Assembly (NCBI GenBank): GCA_946482635.1
Contig: CAMLSG010000033.1
Location: forward strand, 1-32,609
DNA: 32,609 nucleotides
Reading direction: 5' to 3'
From: an uncultured Duganella sp.
Lineage (GTDB): Bacteria; Pseudomonadota; Gammaproteobacteria; Burkholderiales; Burkholderiaceae
A program made the translations under genes and the position numbers. Shown here piece after piece: positions 1 to 9,997 of the stretch. Every line of letters begins with the position of its first letter. Within the stretch, counting starts at the first letter, position 1. The notes under the pieces are model-generated. The model saw nothing but the letters and a program-made list of their open reading frames with translations, did no database searches and was not told the DNA's origin.

Positions 1-55
1 TCGCCAGTTCGTTCATCACGAACAGCATGTCTTTCATTGGGGCTTGATAGCTCAT
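1..55 (-). CDS. Acyl-CoA dehydrogenase, N-terminal 18 codons only
   Basis: Only the first 18 codons are inside the window; the gene continues past base 1. The visible start reads MSYQAPMKDMLFVMNELA, which I recognise as the N-terminal extension of the acyl-CoA dehydrogenases with an extra N-terminal domain common in Burkholderiales. The start is ATG at 55, with GGAG about 8 nt upstream on the minus strand. It lies downstream of etfB and etfA on the same strand. That fits its expected role: fatty acyl-CoA oxidation passing electrons to the ETF made by those two genes. A palindromic element at 90-178 separates it from etfA, so it may be partly uncoupled from their transcript. Confidence 0.7.
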   Translation of the reverse strand, partial: MSYQAPMKDMLFVMNELA

Positions 56-89
56 TGATGTCTCCACATATCTCAGAAACCTGAAAAAC

Positions 90-178
90 GGGGTCTGACC
101 CACAGGGTCAGACCCCGATCAGGCGGCCGTCGCGGGCCAGTGTCAGACCCCGCGGGTCTGACACTGCATTACCGGTTC
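90..178. repeat. Palindromic intergenic element P1
   Basis: Two hairpins lie side by side. The first (90-116) has 12-bp perfect arms, GGGGTCTGACCC and its complement, around an ACA loop. The second (138-166) has 13-bp perfect arms, CAGTGTCAGACCC and its complement, around CGC. On the etfA strand the stop codon TAA is followed directly by GAACCGGTAA (169-178), a boundary motif shared with P4, P5 and P7. It could terminate etfA transcription or stabilise its 3' end; there is no T-run. Confidence 0.9.
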
Positions 179-1111
179 TTAGCCCAGTTCCTTGACCAGC
201 TGAGGAACAACCTCGAACAGGTCGCCTACGATGCCGTAGTCGGCAACGGAGAAGATTGGAGCTTCTGGATCTTTGTTCACAGCCACGATGACCTTGGAAT
301 CCTTCATGCCGGCCAAGTGCTGGATCGCGCCGGAGATACCGACGGCGATGTACAGGGAAGGAGCAACGATCTTGCCGGTCTGGCCAACCTGCCAGTCGTT
401 CGGCACGAAGCCTGCGTCCACCGCAGCGCGCGATGCGCCCATGGCGGCGTTCAGCTTGTCAGCCAGAGGTTCCAGGATCTTGAAGGCGTCAGCGGAGCCC
501 ATGCCGCGGCCACCGGAAACGATGATCTTGGCAGCGGTCAGCTCAGGGCGGTCCGACTTGGCCACTTCACGGCCAACGAAAGCGGACTTGCCGAAATCGG
601 CGGCAGCAGCCACGGTTTCAACAGCAGCGGAACCGCCTTCGGCAGCAGCAGCGTCGAAGCCGGTGCTACGTACGGTGATCACTTTGACCTTGTCCGACGA
701 TTGCACGTAGGCGATCGCGTTGCCGGCGTAGATTGGGCGCTCGAAGGTATCAGGCGCGTCAACCTTGGTGATTTCGGAGATCTGAGCCACGTCCAGCTTG
801 GCGGCAACGCGCGGCAGGATGTTCTTGCCGTAAGCGGTTGCCGGAGCCAGGATGTGGGTGTAGCCACCAGCGATCGCCAGGATCTGCTCGGAGACGTTTT
901 CGGCCAGGCCGTCAGCGAAGTACGCTGCGTCAGCGTGCAGCACTTTGGTGACGCCGGCGATCTTGGCAGCGGCGGCAGCAGCGGCGCCGGCGTTCGAGCC
1001 AGCGACCAGCACGTGCACTTCGCCTGCGCATTTGGCGGCGGCGGTAACGGTGTGGAGGGTGCTGCCCTTCAGGGATGCGTTGTCGTGTTCTGCGATTACG
1101 AGTGCGACCAT
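179..1111 (-). CDS. etfA: Electron transfer flavoprotein, alpha subunit
   Basis: This 310-residue protein has the usual length of EtfA/FixB. With EtfB it forms the soluble FAD-containing heterodimer that takes electrons from acyl-CoA dehydrogenases and passes them to ETF-ubiquinone oxidoreductase. The N-terminal half begins [16 protein letters not shown], typical of the family. The C-terminal FAD-binding half carries SGGRGMGS, then [20 protein letters not shown] and [15 protein letters not shown]. The linker is rich in alanine, as is common. It is the second gene of a minus-strand operon, 27 nt after etfB, and is followed by an acyl-CoA dehydrogenase. Its stop codon abuts palindromic element P1. 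Confidence 0.97.
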   Translation of the reverse strand: MVALVIAEHDNASLKGSTLHTVTAAAKCAGEVHVLVAGSNAGAAAAAAAKIAGVTKVLHADAAYFADGLAENVSEQILAIAGGYTHILAPATAYGKNILPRVAAKLDVAQISEITKVDAPDTFERPIYAGNAIAYVQSSDKVKVITVRSTGFDAAAAEGGSAAVETVAAAADFGKSAFVGREVAKSDRPELTAAKIIVSGGRGMGSADAFKILEPLADKLNAAMGASRAAVDAGFVPNDWQVGQTGKIVAPSLYIAVGISGAIQHLAGMKDSKVIVAVNKDPEAPIFSVADYGIVGDLFEVVPQLVKELG

Positions 1112-1138
1112 GATTGAGTTCCTAGAGTATTCGGTGAA

Positions 1139-1888
1139 TTAGATGACTTTAGCTTCGGTGCGCAGCTTGGACACCAGGGTCGCTACGTCAGGCACTTTGA
1201 TACCAGCGGAACGCTTGGCAGGCTCGGCCACTTTCAGGGTTTTCAGGCGTGGGGTCACGTCGACGCCCAGGTCTTCCGGCTTGACGGTATCCAGCGGCTT
1301 CTTCTTCGCCTTCATGATGTTAGGCAGGGTCACGTAGCGCGGCTCGTTCAGGCGCAGGTCGGTGGTGACGATGGCTGGCAGTTGCAGCGCCAGGGTTTCC
1401 AGGCCGCCGTCCACTTCGCGGGTCACGGTGACTTTGCCGTCGCCCAGTTCAACCTTCGAAGCGAAGGTTGCCTGTGGCCAGCCCAGCAGCGCTGCCAGCA
1501 TCTGGCCAACCTGGTTGGAGTCGTCGTCGATAGCCTGCTTGCCCAGGATGATCAGTTGCGGTTGCTCTTTGTCGGCAACGGCCTTCAGCAGCTTGGCAAC
1601 TGCCAGCGGCTCCAGTTCAACGCCGGTTTCGATCAGGATGCCGCGGTCGGCGCCGATCGCCATGCCGGTGCGCAGGGTTTCCTGGCACTGGGTCACGCCA
1701 GCGGACACGGCAACCACTTCGGTTACTTTGCCAGCTTCTTTCAGGCGGGTCGCTTCTTCCAGCGCAATCTCGTCGAACGGGTTCATCGACATTTTGACGT
1801 TGGCGATATCTACGCCAGTGCCGTCGGATTTGACGCGCACTTTCACGTTGAAGTCGACGACGCGCTTGACAGGTACCAGGACTTTCAT
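1139..1888 (-). CDS. etfB: Electron transfer flavoprotein, beta subunit
   Basis: This 249-residue protein matches EtfB/FixA in length and sequence. It begins [20 protein letters not shown], and carries the [11 protein letters not shown] segment and the C-terminal signature region around [21 protein letters not shown] (broken here across two parts: [12 protein letters not shown] then VTLPNIMKA). EtfB binds AMP and provides the docking surface for partner dehydrogenases. It is the first gene of the etfB-etfA-acyl-CoA dehydrogenase set. The start is ATG at 1888, with AAAGG about 8 nt upstream. A TATAAT box (1932-1937) and a dyad (1943-1963) lie just upstream, so expression may be controlled by a repressor, as for many fatty-acid oxidation genes. 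Confidence 0.97.
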   Translation of the reverse strand: MKVLVPVKRVVDFNVKVRVKSDGTGVDIANVKMSMNPFDEIALEEATRLKEAGKVTEVVAVSAGVTQCQETLRTGMAIGADRGILIETGVELEPLAVAKLLKAVADKEQPQLIILGKQAIDDDSNQVGQMLAALLGWPQATFASKVELGDGKVTVTREVDGGLETLALQLPAIVTTDLRLNEPRYVTLPNIMKAKKKPLDTVKPEDLGVDVTPRLKTLKVAEPAKRSAGIKVPDVATLVSKLRTEAKVI

Positions 1889-1931
1889 AGGTGTGCCTTT
1901 GAAAAAGAGATAAGTAAAATTAGTGGGCTAG

Positions 1932-1963
1932 ATTATATTGGAATTCGATATCACTTATCGAAT
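1932..1963 (-). promoter_or_regulatory. etfB promoter -10 box with adjoining palindromic operator candidate
   Basis: On the minus strand a perfect TATAAT lies at 1937-1932, about 45 nt before the etfB start. Where the -35 box should be there is no good TTGACA. Instead there is a perfect dyad: ATTCGATA (1943-1950), TCACT, TATCGAAT (1956-1963). A dyad covering the -35 position is a typical layout for a repressor or activator site. Which regulator binds is not visible here. Confidence 0.5.
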
Positions 1964-2035
1964 AAAAGCACGGTCGTGCGTTTTTTAAGTACAATCCGGC
2001 GCCGAAAATCAGCAACCGGTAGCATACCGCAGTTT

Positions 2036-2296
2036 TTACTTGCGGCGCATCAAAAACGTAAATTCAGTGCCCTGCTGAACGTGCGACAAAAGTGCATTGC
2101 CAGTCTGCTTGGCAAAGGCCTGGAAGTCACGCACTGACCCTGGATCGGTAGCCACGATACGCAACACCTGGCCGCTTTCCAATTCCGCCAAGGCTTTCTT
2201 GGCTTTCAGGATAGGCAGCGGGCAATTCAGGCCGCGGGCGTCGAGGTCCTTATGAAATTCCATGGTCTCGGACTCGAGAGTAAGAGTTTCGCTCAT
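2036..2296 (-). CDS. TusA/SirA-family sulfur carrier protein
   Basis: This 86-residue protein belongs to the TusA/SirA/YeeD family of small sulfur-relay proteins, which carry sulfur as a cysteine persulfide for tRNA thiolation or other sulfur transfer. The family motif is clear: DLDARGLNCPLPILKAKKAL, with the active cysteine at residue 25 followed by Pro-Leu-Pro. The rest (ESGQVLRIVATDPGSVRDF) is the normal beta-alpha fold. I chose ATG at 2296; a second ATG at 2263 (MEFHKDLDARG) would give 75 residues, closer to E. coli TusA. Neither has a strong Shine-Dalgarno. It stands alone between alaS and etfB on the minus strand. It could be tusA proper or a paralogue. Confidence 0.88.
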   Translation of the reverse strand: MSETLTLESETMEFHKDLDARGLNCPLPILKAKKALAELESGQVLRIVATDPGSVRDFQAFAKQTGNALLSHVQQGTEFTFLMRRK

Positions 2297-2344
2297 CAAT
2301 ATCTCGCTTCTGTACAACTGGTTCCGACATACTACTCCAATTTT

Positions 2345-2413
2345 GTGCGTCTGACGCACTGCACCAAAATAGTTAATGTTGCGTTGCAAAATCACAACGA
2401 CATTGCAATGTCG
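2345..2413. promoter_or_regulatory. Two palindromes upstream of the TusA-like gene
   Basis: The gap between alaS and the TusA-like gene holds GTGCGTC-T-GACGCAC (2345-2359, perfect 7-bp arms) and a perfect 16-nt palindrome CGACATTGCAATGTCG (2398-2413). Both lie 50-120 nt upstream of the TusA-like start, where promoter or operator sites would be. I cannot name a regulator, and I see no convincing -35/-10 pair. The second palindrome also adjoins the alaS terminator hairpin and may belong to it. Confidence 0.3.
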
Positions 2414-2414
2414 G

Positions 2415-2443
2415 AAAGGCCCGCACTAGGAAGCGCGGGCCCT
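2415..2443 (-). terminator. Probable alaS terminator
   Basis: On the minus strand, just after the alaS stop, GGCCCGC (2418-2424) pairs with GCGGGCC (2435-2441) to give a 7-bp GC stem around a 10-nt loop. The stem is followed by only three T residues (TTTCC), so the terminator is weak by the usual rule. Its position 10-40 nt after alaS supports the call. Confidence 0.5.
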
Positions 2444-2452
2444 TGTCAGCTC

Positions 2453-5065
<2,613 letters not shown>

Positions 5066-5103
5066 GTCGTAAAAGGTAGGTTGCAGGCTGGTGCAAAGGG
5101 TTG

Positions 5104-5131
5104 ATTATACGTGAACAGTTCGCTTGATAAA
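5104..5131 (-). promoter_or_regulatory. alaS promoter
   Basis: A perfect TATAAT lies on the minus strand at 5109-5104, about 39 nt before the alaS ATG. Sixteen bp further upstream the hexamer TTTATC (5131-5126) is a poor -35 and falls inside the outer stem of hairpin P2. The start of transcription would be near 5097. The -10 is clear; the -35 is inferred only from spacing. Confidence 0.5.
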
Positions 5132-5197
5132 TGGGGACGTACCCCATTTAGAGGGAAATATCCTCTAAATGGGGTACGTCCCCATTTATCAAGCGAA
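5119..5197. repeat. Perfect long palindrome P2 (36-bp arms)
   Basis: The left arm 5119-5154 and the right arm 5162-5197 are exact reverse complements over 36 bp, with a 7-nt loop (5155-5161). Each arm contains ATGGGGACGTACCCCAT, itself nearly self-complementary. The right arm contains the last two codons and stop of the phosphodiesterase gene (TTC GCT TGA), and the inverted copy of those nine bases sits in the left arm. The element separates that gene from alaS and reaches into the alaS promoter. Confidence 0.95.
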
Positions 5198-5941
5198 GTC
5201 CGGCCCGATCAGGTCGATGCGGTCGGTGCAGAAGGCGTCTACGCCGAGGGAGAGGATTTCCCGCGCTCGTTCCGGCGTGTTGACGGTATAGCAAAACAGC
5301 CCTAGGCCCGCTGCCTTTATGGCCTTCGCCTGTTCCGGCGTGAGGTATTTGTGGTTGGTATGGATCGCCACGGCGCCGAGTTCGCGCGCCGTTTCCAGCC
5401 AATTTGCGGGGATTTTATCGAAAAGACAAGCACGCGGCAGGTCGGGGGCAGCATCACGCGCCGCCGCCAGGGCAGGCATGCTGAAGGACGATAGCAAGGG
5501 CATTTGCGCCGGATCGCCCGAAGCCACTTCGGCCGCAAACCGGGCCCGCGCGGTCTGCGCCACCCAGCGGCCGGTCGCCTCATCGTGGCCTTCGGTCGGC
5601 TTGATCTCGATATTCATCCAGATCTTGTGCTCCTTGCAGTAGTCGACCCACTCCAGGAACAGTGGCACCGGCTCGCCACGGAATTCAGGCCCAAACCAGC
5701 GGCCGGCATCCATCTTCGCCAATTCTGCGGCCGAAAAGTTCGGTACGTAGCCATCGCCATACACGGTGCGGCCGAAATGCGGGTCGTGCATCACCACGCC
5801 GATGCCATCGGAAGACAGCATGACGTCGAATTCCACTGCGCGGAATCCATACGCCAGGCCGGCGCGCAGGCCGGCGATAGTATTTTCCGGCGCGAGCGTG
5901 CCGCCTCCGCGATGCGCAACGATTTTTGGGTAGGGCCACAT
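5189..5941 (-). CDS. ugpQ: Glycerophosphodiester phosphodiesterase
   Basis: This 250-residue GDPD-family enzyme hydrolyses glycerophosphodiesters to glycerol-3-phosphate and an alcohol. It begins MWPYPKIVAHRGGGTLAPENT, with the catalytic His-Arg pair and the Pro-Glu-Asn-Thr motif. EFDVMLSSDG and VVMHDPHFGRT then give the metal-binding Glu/Asp and second His. Later come NIEIKP and the C-terminal barrel strand GVDAFCTDRIDLIGPDFA. There is no signal peptide, so it is cytosolic like E. coli UgpQ. The last residues Phe-Ala and the stop are encoded inside hairpin P2. There are no glycerophosphate transport genes nearby. Confidence 0.93.
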   Translation of the reverse strand: MWPYPKIVAHRGGGTLAPENTIAGLRAGLAYGFRAVEFDVMLSSDGIGVVMHDPHFGRTVYGDGYVPNFSAAELAKMDAGRWFGPEFRGEPVPLFLEWVDYCKEHKIWMNIEIKPTEGHDEATGRWVAQTARARFAAEVASGDPAQMPLLSSFSMPALAAARDAAPDLPRACLFDKIPANWLETARELGAVAIHTNHKYLTPEQAKAIKAAGLGLFCYTVNTPERAREILSLGVDAFCTDRIDLIGPDFA

Positions 5942-6011
5942 AGGATTAAGACACTAACACGGTTGGATGCGTTAAGCTAACGCTCCCTGAAAACAGTAGG
6001 AAGAAGACAAC

Positions 6012-7238
6012 ATGACCCCGAAGGCCCTTGGACACATTCGCGTACTGGATTTAAGCCGCGTACTGGCCGGCCCCTGGTGCTCGCAGAACCTCGCCGACCT
6101 GGGCGCGGACGTGATTAAGATCGAGCGGCCGGGCAGCGGTGACGACACCCGCGCCTGGGGTCCTCCCTACGCCAAGGATTCCTCCGGCGCCGATACTACC
6201 GAAGCCGCCTACTACCTGTCCGCCAACCGCGGTAAGCGCTCGGTCACATGCGATATCTCCAAGCCGGAGGGCCAGGCACTGATCCGCGAACTGGCCAAAC
6301 ATGCGGACGTCGTGCTGGAGAACTACAAGGTCGGCCAGCTGAAAAAGTATGGCCTGGACTACGAATCACTGAAAGCCATCAAGCCGGACCTGGTCTACTG
6401 CTCCGTGACCGGTTTTGGCCAGGACGGCCCTTATGCCCACCGCGCCGGCTACGACTTCCTGATCCAGGGCATGGGCGGTTTGATGTCCGTCACCGGCGAG
6501 CGCGACGACCTGCCGGGCGGCGGCCCGCAGAAAGCCGGCGTGGCGCTGACCGACCTGATGACCGGCATGTACTCCACGATCGCCATTCTGGCCGCCCTGA
6601 CCCACCGCGACCGCACCGGCGAAGGCCAGTACATCGACATGGCGCTGCTGGACGTGCAGGTCGCCATGCTGGCCAATATGGGCTCCAACTACCTGAATAG
6701 CGGCAAAGCGCCCAAGCGCTGGGGCAACGCCCACGCCAACATCGTGCCCTACCAGACCTTTGCCTGCGCCGACGGCTACATCATCGTCGCCACCGGCAAT
6801 GACGGCCAATACCAGAAGTTCGTGGAAGTGGGCGGCCGCTCGGACCTCGCCACGCATGAAAGGTACGCCACCAATCCGCTGCGCGTGAAGAACCGCGACG
6901 AGTTGGTGCCGATCCTGGCTGAAATGGTAAAAGCCAAGCCACGCGACTGGTGGATCGAACAGCTGGAAGCGGTAGGCGTCCCCTGCGGCCCGATCAACGA
7001 CCTGCATGACGTATTCAAGAACCCGCAAGTGCAGGCACGCGGCATGATGATCGAAACTGCCCACCCGACCGCCGGCAAGGTGAAACTGGTACGCAACCCA
7101 ATGCGCCTGAGCGCCAGCCCCGCCGAAACCGACATGGCCCCGCCCCTGCTTGGCCAGCACACCGACGAAGTACTGCGCGAAGTCCTCGGCCGCAGCGAGT
7201 CCGACATCGCCGACCTGCGCGCCAAAGGCATCCTTTAA
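6012..7238 (+). CDS. CaiB/BaiF (class III) CoA-transferase
   Basis: This 408-residue protein belongs to the family III CoA-transferases, which move CoA between carboxylic acids through an enzyme-bound anhydride on an aspartate. It begins with VLDLSRVLAGPWCSQNLADL and GADVIKIERPGSGDDTR, the family N-terminus. The expected catalytic aspartate is D181 in GVALTDLMTGMY. SVTGFGQDGPYAHRAGYD and GEGQYIDMALLDVQ are further hallmarks. The length fits formyl-CoA transferase-like members (about 400-430). The substrate cannot be read from sequence, and no partner acyl-CoA enzyme is adjacent. The Shine-Dalgarno AGGAAGAAG lies 6 nt before the ATG. It ends next to palindromic element P3. Confidence 0.93.
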   Translation: MTPKALGHIRVLDLSRVLAGPWCSQNLADLGADVIKIERPGSGDDTRAWGPPYAKDSSGADTTEAAYYLSANRGKRSVTCDISKPEGQALIRELAKHADVVLENYKVGQLKKYGLDYESLKAIKPDLVYCSVTGFGQDGPYAHRAGYDFLIQGMGGLMSVTGERDDLPGGGPQKAGVALTDLMTGMYSTIAILAALTHRDRTGEGQYIDMALLDVQVAMLANMGSNYLNSGKAPKRWGNAHANIVPYQTFACADGYIIVATGNDGQYQKFVEVGGRSDLATHERYATNPLRVKNRDELVPILAEMVKAKPRDWWIEQLEAVGVPCGPINDLHDVFKNPQVQARGMMIETAHPTAGKVKLVRNPMRLSASPAETDMAPPLLGQHTDEVLREVLGRSESDIADLRAKGIL

Positions 7239-7248
7239 ACGGAAGAGT

Positions 7249-7354
7249 CCGTGTCAACCTTGGGGTCAGGCTCTCAGGTTGACACGGGCACAGCGGTCTA
7301 GTGGGATGAGCCCGTGTCAACCAAAGAGCCTGACCCCAAGGTTGACACGGGCTC
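7249..7354. repeat. Nested palindromic element P3
   Basis: CCGTGTCAACCTTGGGGTCA and following bases (7249-7274) are the exact reverse complement of 7325-7350 over 26 bp. Inside this lie further copies of the GGTTGACACGGGC motif in both directions (7278-7290, 7310-7322), and 7308-7322 also pairs with 7340-7354. The structure can therefore fold in more than one way. It fills most of the gap between two convergent genes, 10 nt after the CoA-transferase stop and 14 nt before the next stop. Confidence 0.92.
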
Positions 7355-7368
7355 GACTGGTGCTTCGT

Positions 7369-7698
7369 TTAGTGCAGGTGCTGTTTGAAGTCAAATAGTT
7401 CGCGGTGCATGAAGTTGACTGCGGCTTTCATCTCGGGCGTCACTTGCATGCGCTCGCTGGCGCACACGCGGCGGGCCCGGGCGCCGAGCATTTCCATGTC
7501 GTCTACCAACTTGGGTACGTTGGCGTAGTCTTCACTCACCAGCATTTCGCTGATGTCGTCGGAGCGGCGGTCCAGCTTCTGGATCGTGTCGCGCAGCTCG
7601 CCTGTCAGGTGGCGTTCGGCCGATAGGGCTTGCGCTGCCTGGCTGACGGCCATTTGGATGTTGCTGAGCCTGATACGGATTTCGCGATCGTGCATCAT
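7369..7698 (-). CDS. Hypothetical small helical protein
   Basis: I do not recognise this 109-residue protein. It is charged and predicted by eye to be nearly all helical, with heptad-like spacing in IQMAVSQAAQALSAERH and LRDTIQKLDRRSDDISEML. There is no signal peptide or membrane segment. I chose ATG at 7698 (MMHDREIRIRLSN) because GAGGAG lies exactly 6 nt upstream; a longer TTG-started version would place that Shine-Dalgarno inside the gene. ATG at 7695 is equally possible. It lies downstream of the MFS exporter gene on the same strand with a 73-nt gap that holds a weak terminator. Confidence 0.75.
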   Translation of the reverse strand: MMHDREIRIRLSNIQMAVSQAAQALSAERHLTGELRDTIQKLDRRSDDISEMLVSEDYANVPKLVDDMEMLGARARRVCASERMQVTPEMKAAVNFMHRELFDFKQHLH

Positions 7699-7714
7699 GA
7701 TGATCTCCTCGCTC

Positions 7715-7735
7715 AAAACGGCACCCAGCGTGCCG
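7715..7735 (-). terminator. Weak terminator after the MFS exporter gene
   Basis: On the minus strand CGGCAC and GTGCCG (7730-7735 and 7719-7724) form a 6-bp stem with a 5-nt loop, followed by TTTT. The T-run is short and the next gene's Shine-Dalgarno follows within 5 nt, so it might equally attenuate that gene. Confidence 0.35.
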
Positions 7736-7771
7736 GTCGGAGTTGGAGATCGTTTGAACCCGGCGGTTCAC

Positions 7772-8971
7772 TCACCCTGCCTCAGCTTTGATCTGGCTCA
7801 ACATTGGTGCGATTGGCGTCAACCGGCGCAGGTGGATTGCGATCGCGACGGCTGCGACCAGGCAGCTTCCCAGCAGCCCAACCACGCCTGCCCAGCCCGC
7901 CTTTCCCCACAATATCCCTGCTGCCCACCCAACGACGCTGGAGCCGAGATAGTAGAAGAACAGGTACAGCGCGGATGCCAATGCCGCCCCGCGAGCGCGC
8001 CTGCCGACCCAGCTGCTCGTCATCGAATGCGATGCAAAGAAGGCGAAGGTGAACAATGCCAGGCCGCCAATCACCAGCGGAAGCCAGTTCGACAAGGTCA
8101 GCACGATACCGGCCAGCATCAGGCTTAGGACCAGGTACAGCACGCCCTTGCGGCCATAACGGTCCGCCAGCTTGCCTGCCCAGACCGAACTGAAAATCCC
8201 CAGCAGGTACAGGATTGAGATTCCGCCCACCACACTTTGACGCAGCTCGAACGGCGCGGCCAGCAGGCGGTAGCTGATGTAGTTGTAAGCGCTGACCATG
8301 CAACCCATCAACAGGAAGGCCAGGGTAAACAGCCACGGCAGGCCATCGTCGCTCAGGTGGCGGCGTGCATTTTCCGGCAGTGCGCGCCAGCCTCCCAGCG
8401 AGGGGCGGAAGCAGCGCGACTCCGGCAGGCTGCGCCAGAATTCGGCGGCGGCCAGTACGCCGGCCACGCCCATCGCCACCAGCGCCACCCGCCAGGAAAA
8501 GAAGTCGCTCAGTACCGACGTCACCATGCGCCCGACCATGCCGCCGAATGCACTGCCGCTGATGTACAGCCCCATCGAGAGCCCCAAGGATTCGGGCTCA
8601 ATTTCCTCGGCGAGGTAGGCCATGGCGACGGCTGGCATGCCGCCCAGCGCCACGCCAAGCAGAACCCGCGCGGCAAGCAGTTGGCCGTATCCATCGGCCA
8701 GTGCGCACAGCAAAGTCATGATCGCGGAGATCGCGAGGGCCCCCACCATCAAGGGCTTGCGGCCGAAGCGGTCGGATATGGCGCTGGAAGCGACCAGCGA
8801 GACCGCCATTGCGGCTGTCGCCAGCGACAAGGACAGGCTGCTCTGCGCTGGTGTCAGCGCAAATTCGTGGGAGAGCAGCGGCATCAGGGGTTGCACGCAA
8901 TACAACAGTGCAAAGCAGGAGAAGCCGCCAAAGAACATGGCGCGATTGGTGGGGTGGCTGAGGGCTTTCAT
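7772..8971 (-). CDS. MFS transporter, YnfM-like drug/solute exporter
   Basis: This 399-residue protein has about twelve hydrophobic segments and belongs to the major facilitator superfamily. The loop 2-3 signature is SDRFGRKPLMVG, and the duplicated loop 8-9 motif is ADRYGRKGVLYL. The N-terminus (MKALSHPTNRAMFFGGFSCFA) and the segment YCVQPLMPLLSHEF resemble the YnfM group of inner-membrane exporters. Its substrate is unknown. It is divergently transcribed from a LysR-type regulator with 76 bp between the two starts, the classic layout for a regulator controlling its neighbour. Confidence 0.92.
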   Translation of the reverse strand: MKALSHPTNRAMFFGGFSCFALLYCVQPLMPLLSHEFALTPAQSSLSLSLATAAMAVSLVASSAISDRFGRKPLMVGALAISAIMTLLCALADGYGQLLAARVLLGVALGGMPAVAMAYLAEEIEPESLGLSMGLYISGSAFGGMVGRMVTSVLSDFFSWRVALVAMGVAGVLAAAEFWRSLPESRCFRPSLGGWRALPENARRHLSDDGLPWLFTLAFLLMGCMVSAYNYISYRLLAAPFELRQSVVGGISILYLLGIFSSVWAGKLADRYGRKGVLYLVLSLMLAGIVLTLSNWLPLVIGGLALFTFAFFASHSMTSSWVGRRARGAALASALYLFFYYLGSSVVGWAAGILWGKAGWAGVVGLLGSCLVAAVAIAIHLRRLTPIAPMLSQIKAEAG

Positions 8972-9047
8972 CGTGAATTCATCTTAGGATTGCCCTGTAT
9001 TACTGTCCAATATATATTTGATGCGTTATTAATCGTTTTAACATATT
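8972..9047. promoter_or_regulatory. Shared MFS / LysR divergent promoter region
   Basis: These 76 AT-rich bp lie between two divergent starts. GTTA-N10-TAAC (9025-9042) contains TTAA-N5-TTAA (9029-9041), which fits the loose T-N11-A pattern of LysR sites. It lies only 6 nt before the LysR start, where autoregulation would act. The match is weak enough to be chance. Confidence 0.35.
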
Positions 9048-9938
9048 ATGGAATTGCGTCATCTGCGCTATTTCGTGGCTGTGGCCGAGGAATTGAGCTT
9101 CACCCGTGCTGCTGAGCGGCTGCATATCGGCCAGCCTCCCCTATCCCAGCAAATTCAGGCGCTGGAAGCGGAAGTGGGGGCGCGCCTCTTTGATCGCAGC
9201 AAGCGCTGGGTGCGCCTTACCGAAGCCGGCAAGCTGTTTCTCGTAGACGCGCGGGCCATCCTGGCGCAGTCCGAGCGGGCGGCAGAGAGGGCGCGCCGGG
9301 CGCAGCGCGGCGAGGCTGGCGAACTTCGTGTGGGGTTCACGTTTTCTACGCCGTTCACGCCGCTGTTTGCGCGCGCGATCCGCCGCTATCGCCAGCTTTA
9401 TCCGGACGTGGCGCTTACCTTGCATGAAATGACGACGCTGCACCAGATCGATGCCCTGGAGGCGCGCAAAATAGATCTTGGTTTCGTGCGGCCGCCGGAG
9501 GTGGCGTTGCCGGAGCACCTTGAGCTGACGACGCTGCGCCGCGATCCGCTGCTGCTGGTGCTTGCGAGCGATTCGCCGCTGGCGCGCAAGCGCAAGATCA
9601 AGGTCGCGGACCTGGCGGAGCTGCCGTGGGTGATGTATCCGAAGGAGTCCGGCGTGGGGATCAATCACGCCATTCTGGGCATGTGCCGGACGGCGGGCTT
9701 TGTGCCGCAGGTGGCGATGGAGGCGGGCGAAGCGGCAACCATTATCGGGCTGGTTGCGGCAGGGATTGGGGTGTCAGTCCTGCCTTCGCCGTTCCAGTCC
9801 ATGCATCTGGAGGGGGTTGTGTTTCGGCCGCTGGATGATGCGGGGGCGGTCACTTCGCTGCAATTGGCGCAGCGGCGGGGGGATGGCGGGGCGTTGGTGG
9901 AGGCGTTTGTGAGGGTGGCGCTGGAGGAGAACCGGTAA
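9048..9938 (+). CDS. LysR-type transcriptional regulator
   Basis: This 296-residue protein is a full-length LysR regulator. The winged helix-turn-helix spans about residues 1-60 (MELRHLRYFVAVAEELSFTR, then AAERLHIGQPPLSQQIQALE and LFDRSKRWVRLTEAG). The periplasmic-binding-protein-like effector domain starts near residue 90 (ELRVGFTFSTPFTPLFARA) and resembles the group that senses aromatic or small organic acids. It probably regulates the divergent MFS exporter. The start ATG lacks a clear Shine-Dalgarno. Its stop codon is embedded in the ACCGGTAA boundary motif of palindromic element P4. Confidence 0.95.
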   Translation: MELRHLRYFVAVAEELSFTRAAERLHIGQPPLSQQIQALEAEVGARLFDRSKRWVRLTEAGKLFLVDARAILAQSERAAERARRAQRGEAGELRVGFTFSTPFTPLFARAIRRYRQLYPDVALTLHEMTTLHQIDALEARKIDLGFVRPPEVALPEHLELTTLRRDPLLLVLASDSPLARKRKIKVADLAELPWVMYPKESGVGINHAILGMCRTAGFVPQVAMEAGEAATIIGLVAAGIGVSVLPSPFQSMHLEGVVFRPLDDAGAVTSLQLAQRRGDGGALVEAFVRVALEENR

Positions 9939-9967
9939 ACCGGTGTCCGACCCACAGGGTCAGACAC
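9930..9967. repeat. Palindromic element P4
   Basis: The boundary motif AACCGGTAAACCGG (9930-9943) contains the LysR stop codon TAA. It is followed by a hairpin with 11-bp arms, GTGTCCGACCC (9943-9953) and GGGTCAGACAC (9957-9967), around ACA, with one mismatch. It lies between two convergent genes, 30 bp before the next stop codon. Confidence 0.88.
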
Positions 9968-9997
9968 GCATGCTCTTCCGGCGCTGGTCCAGTTTTA

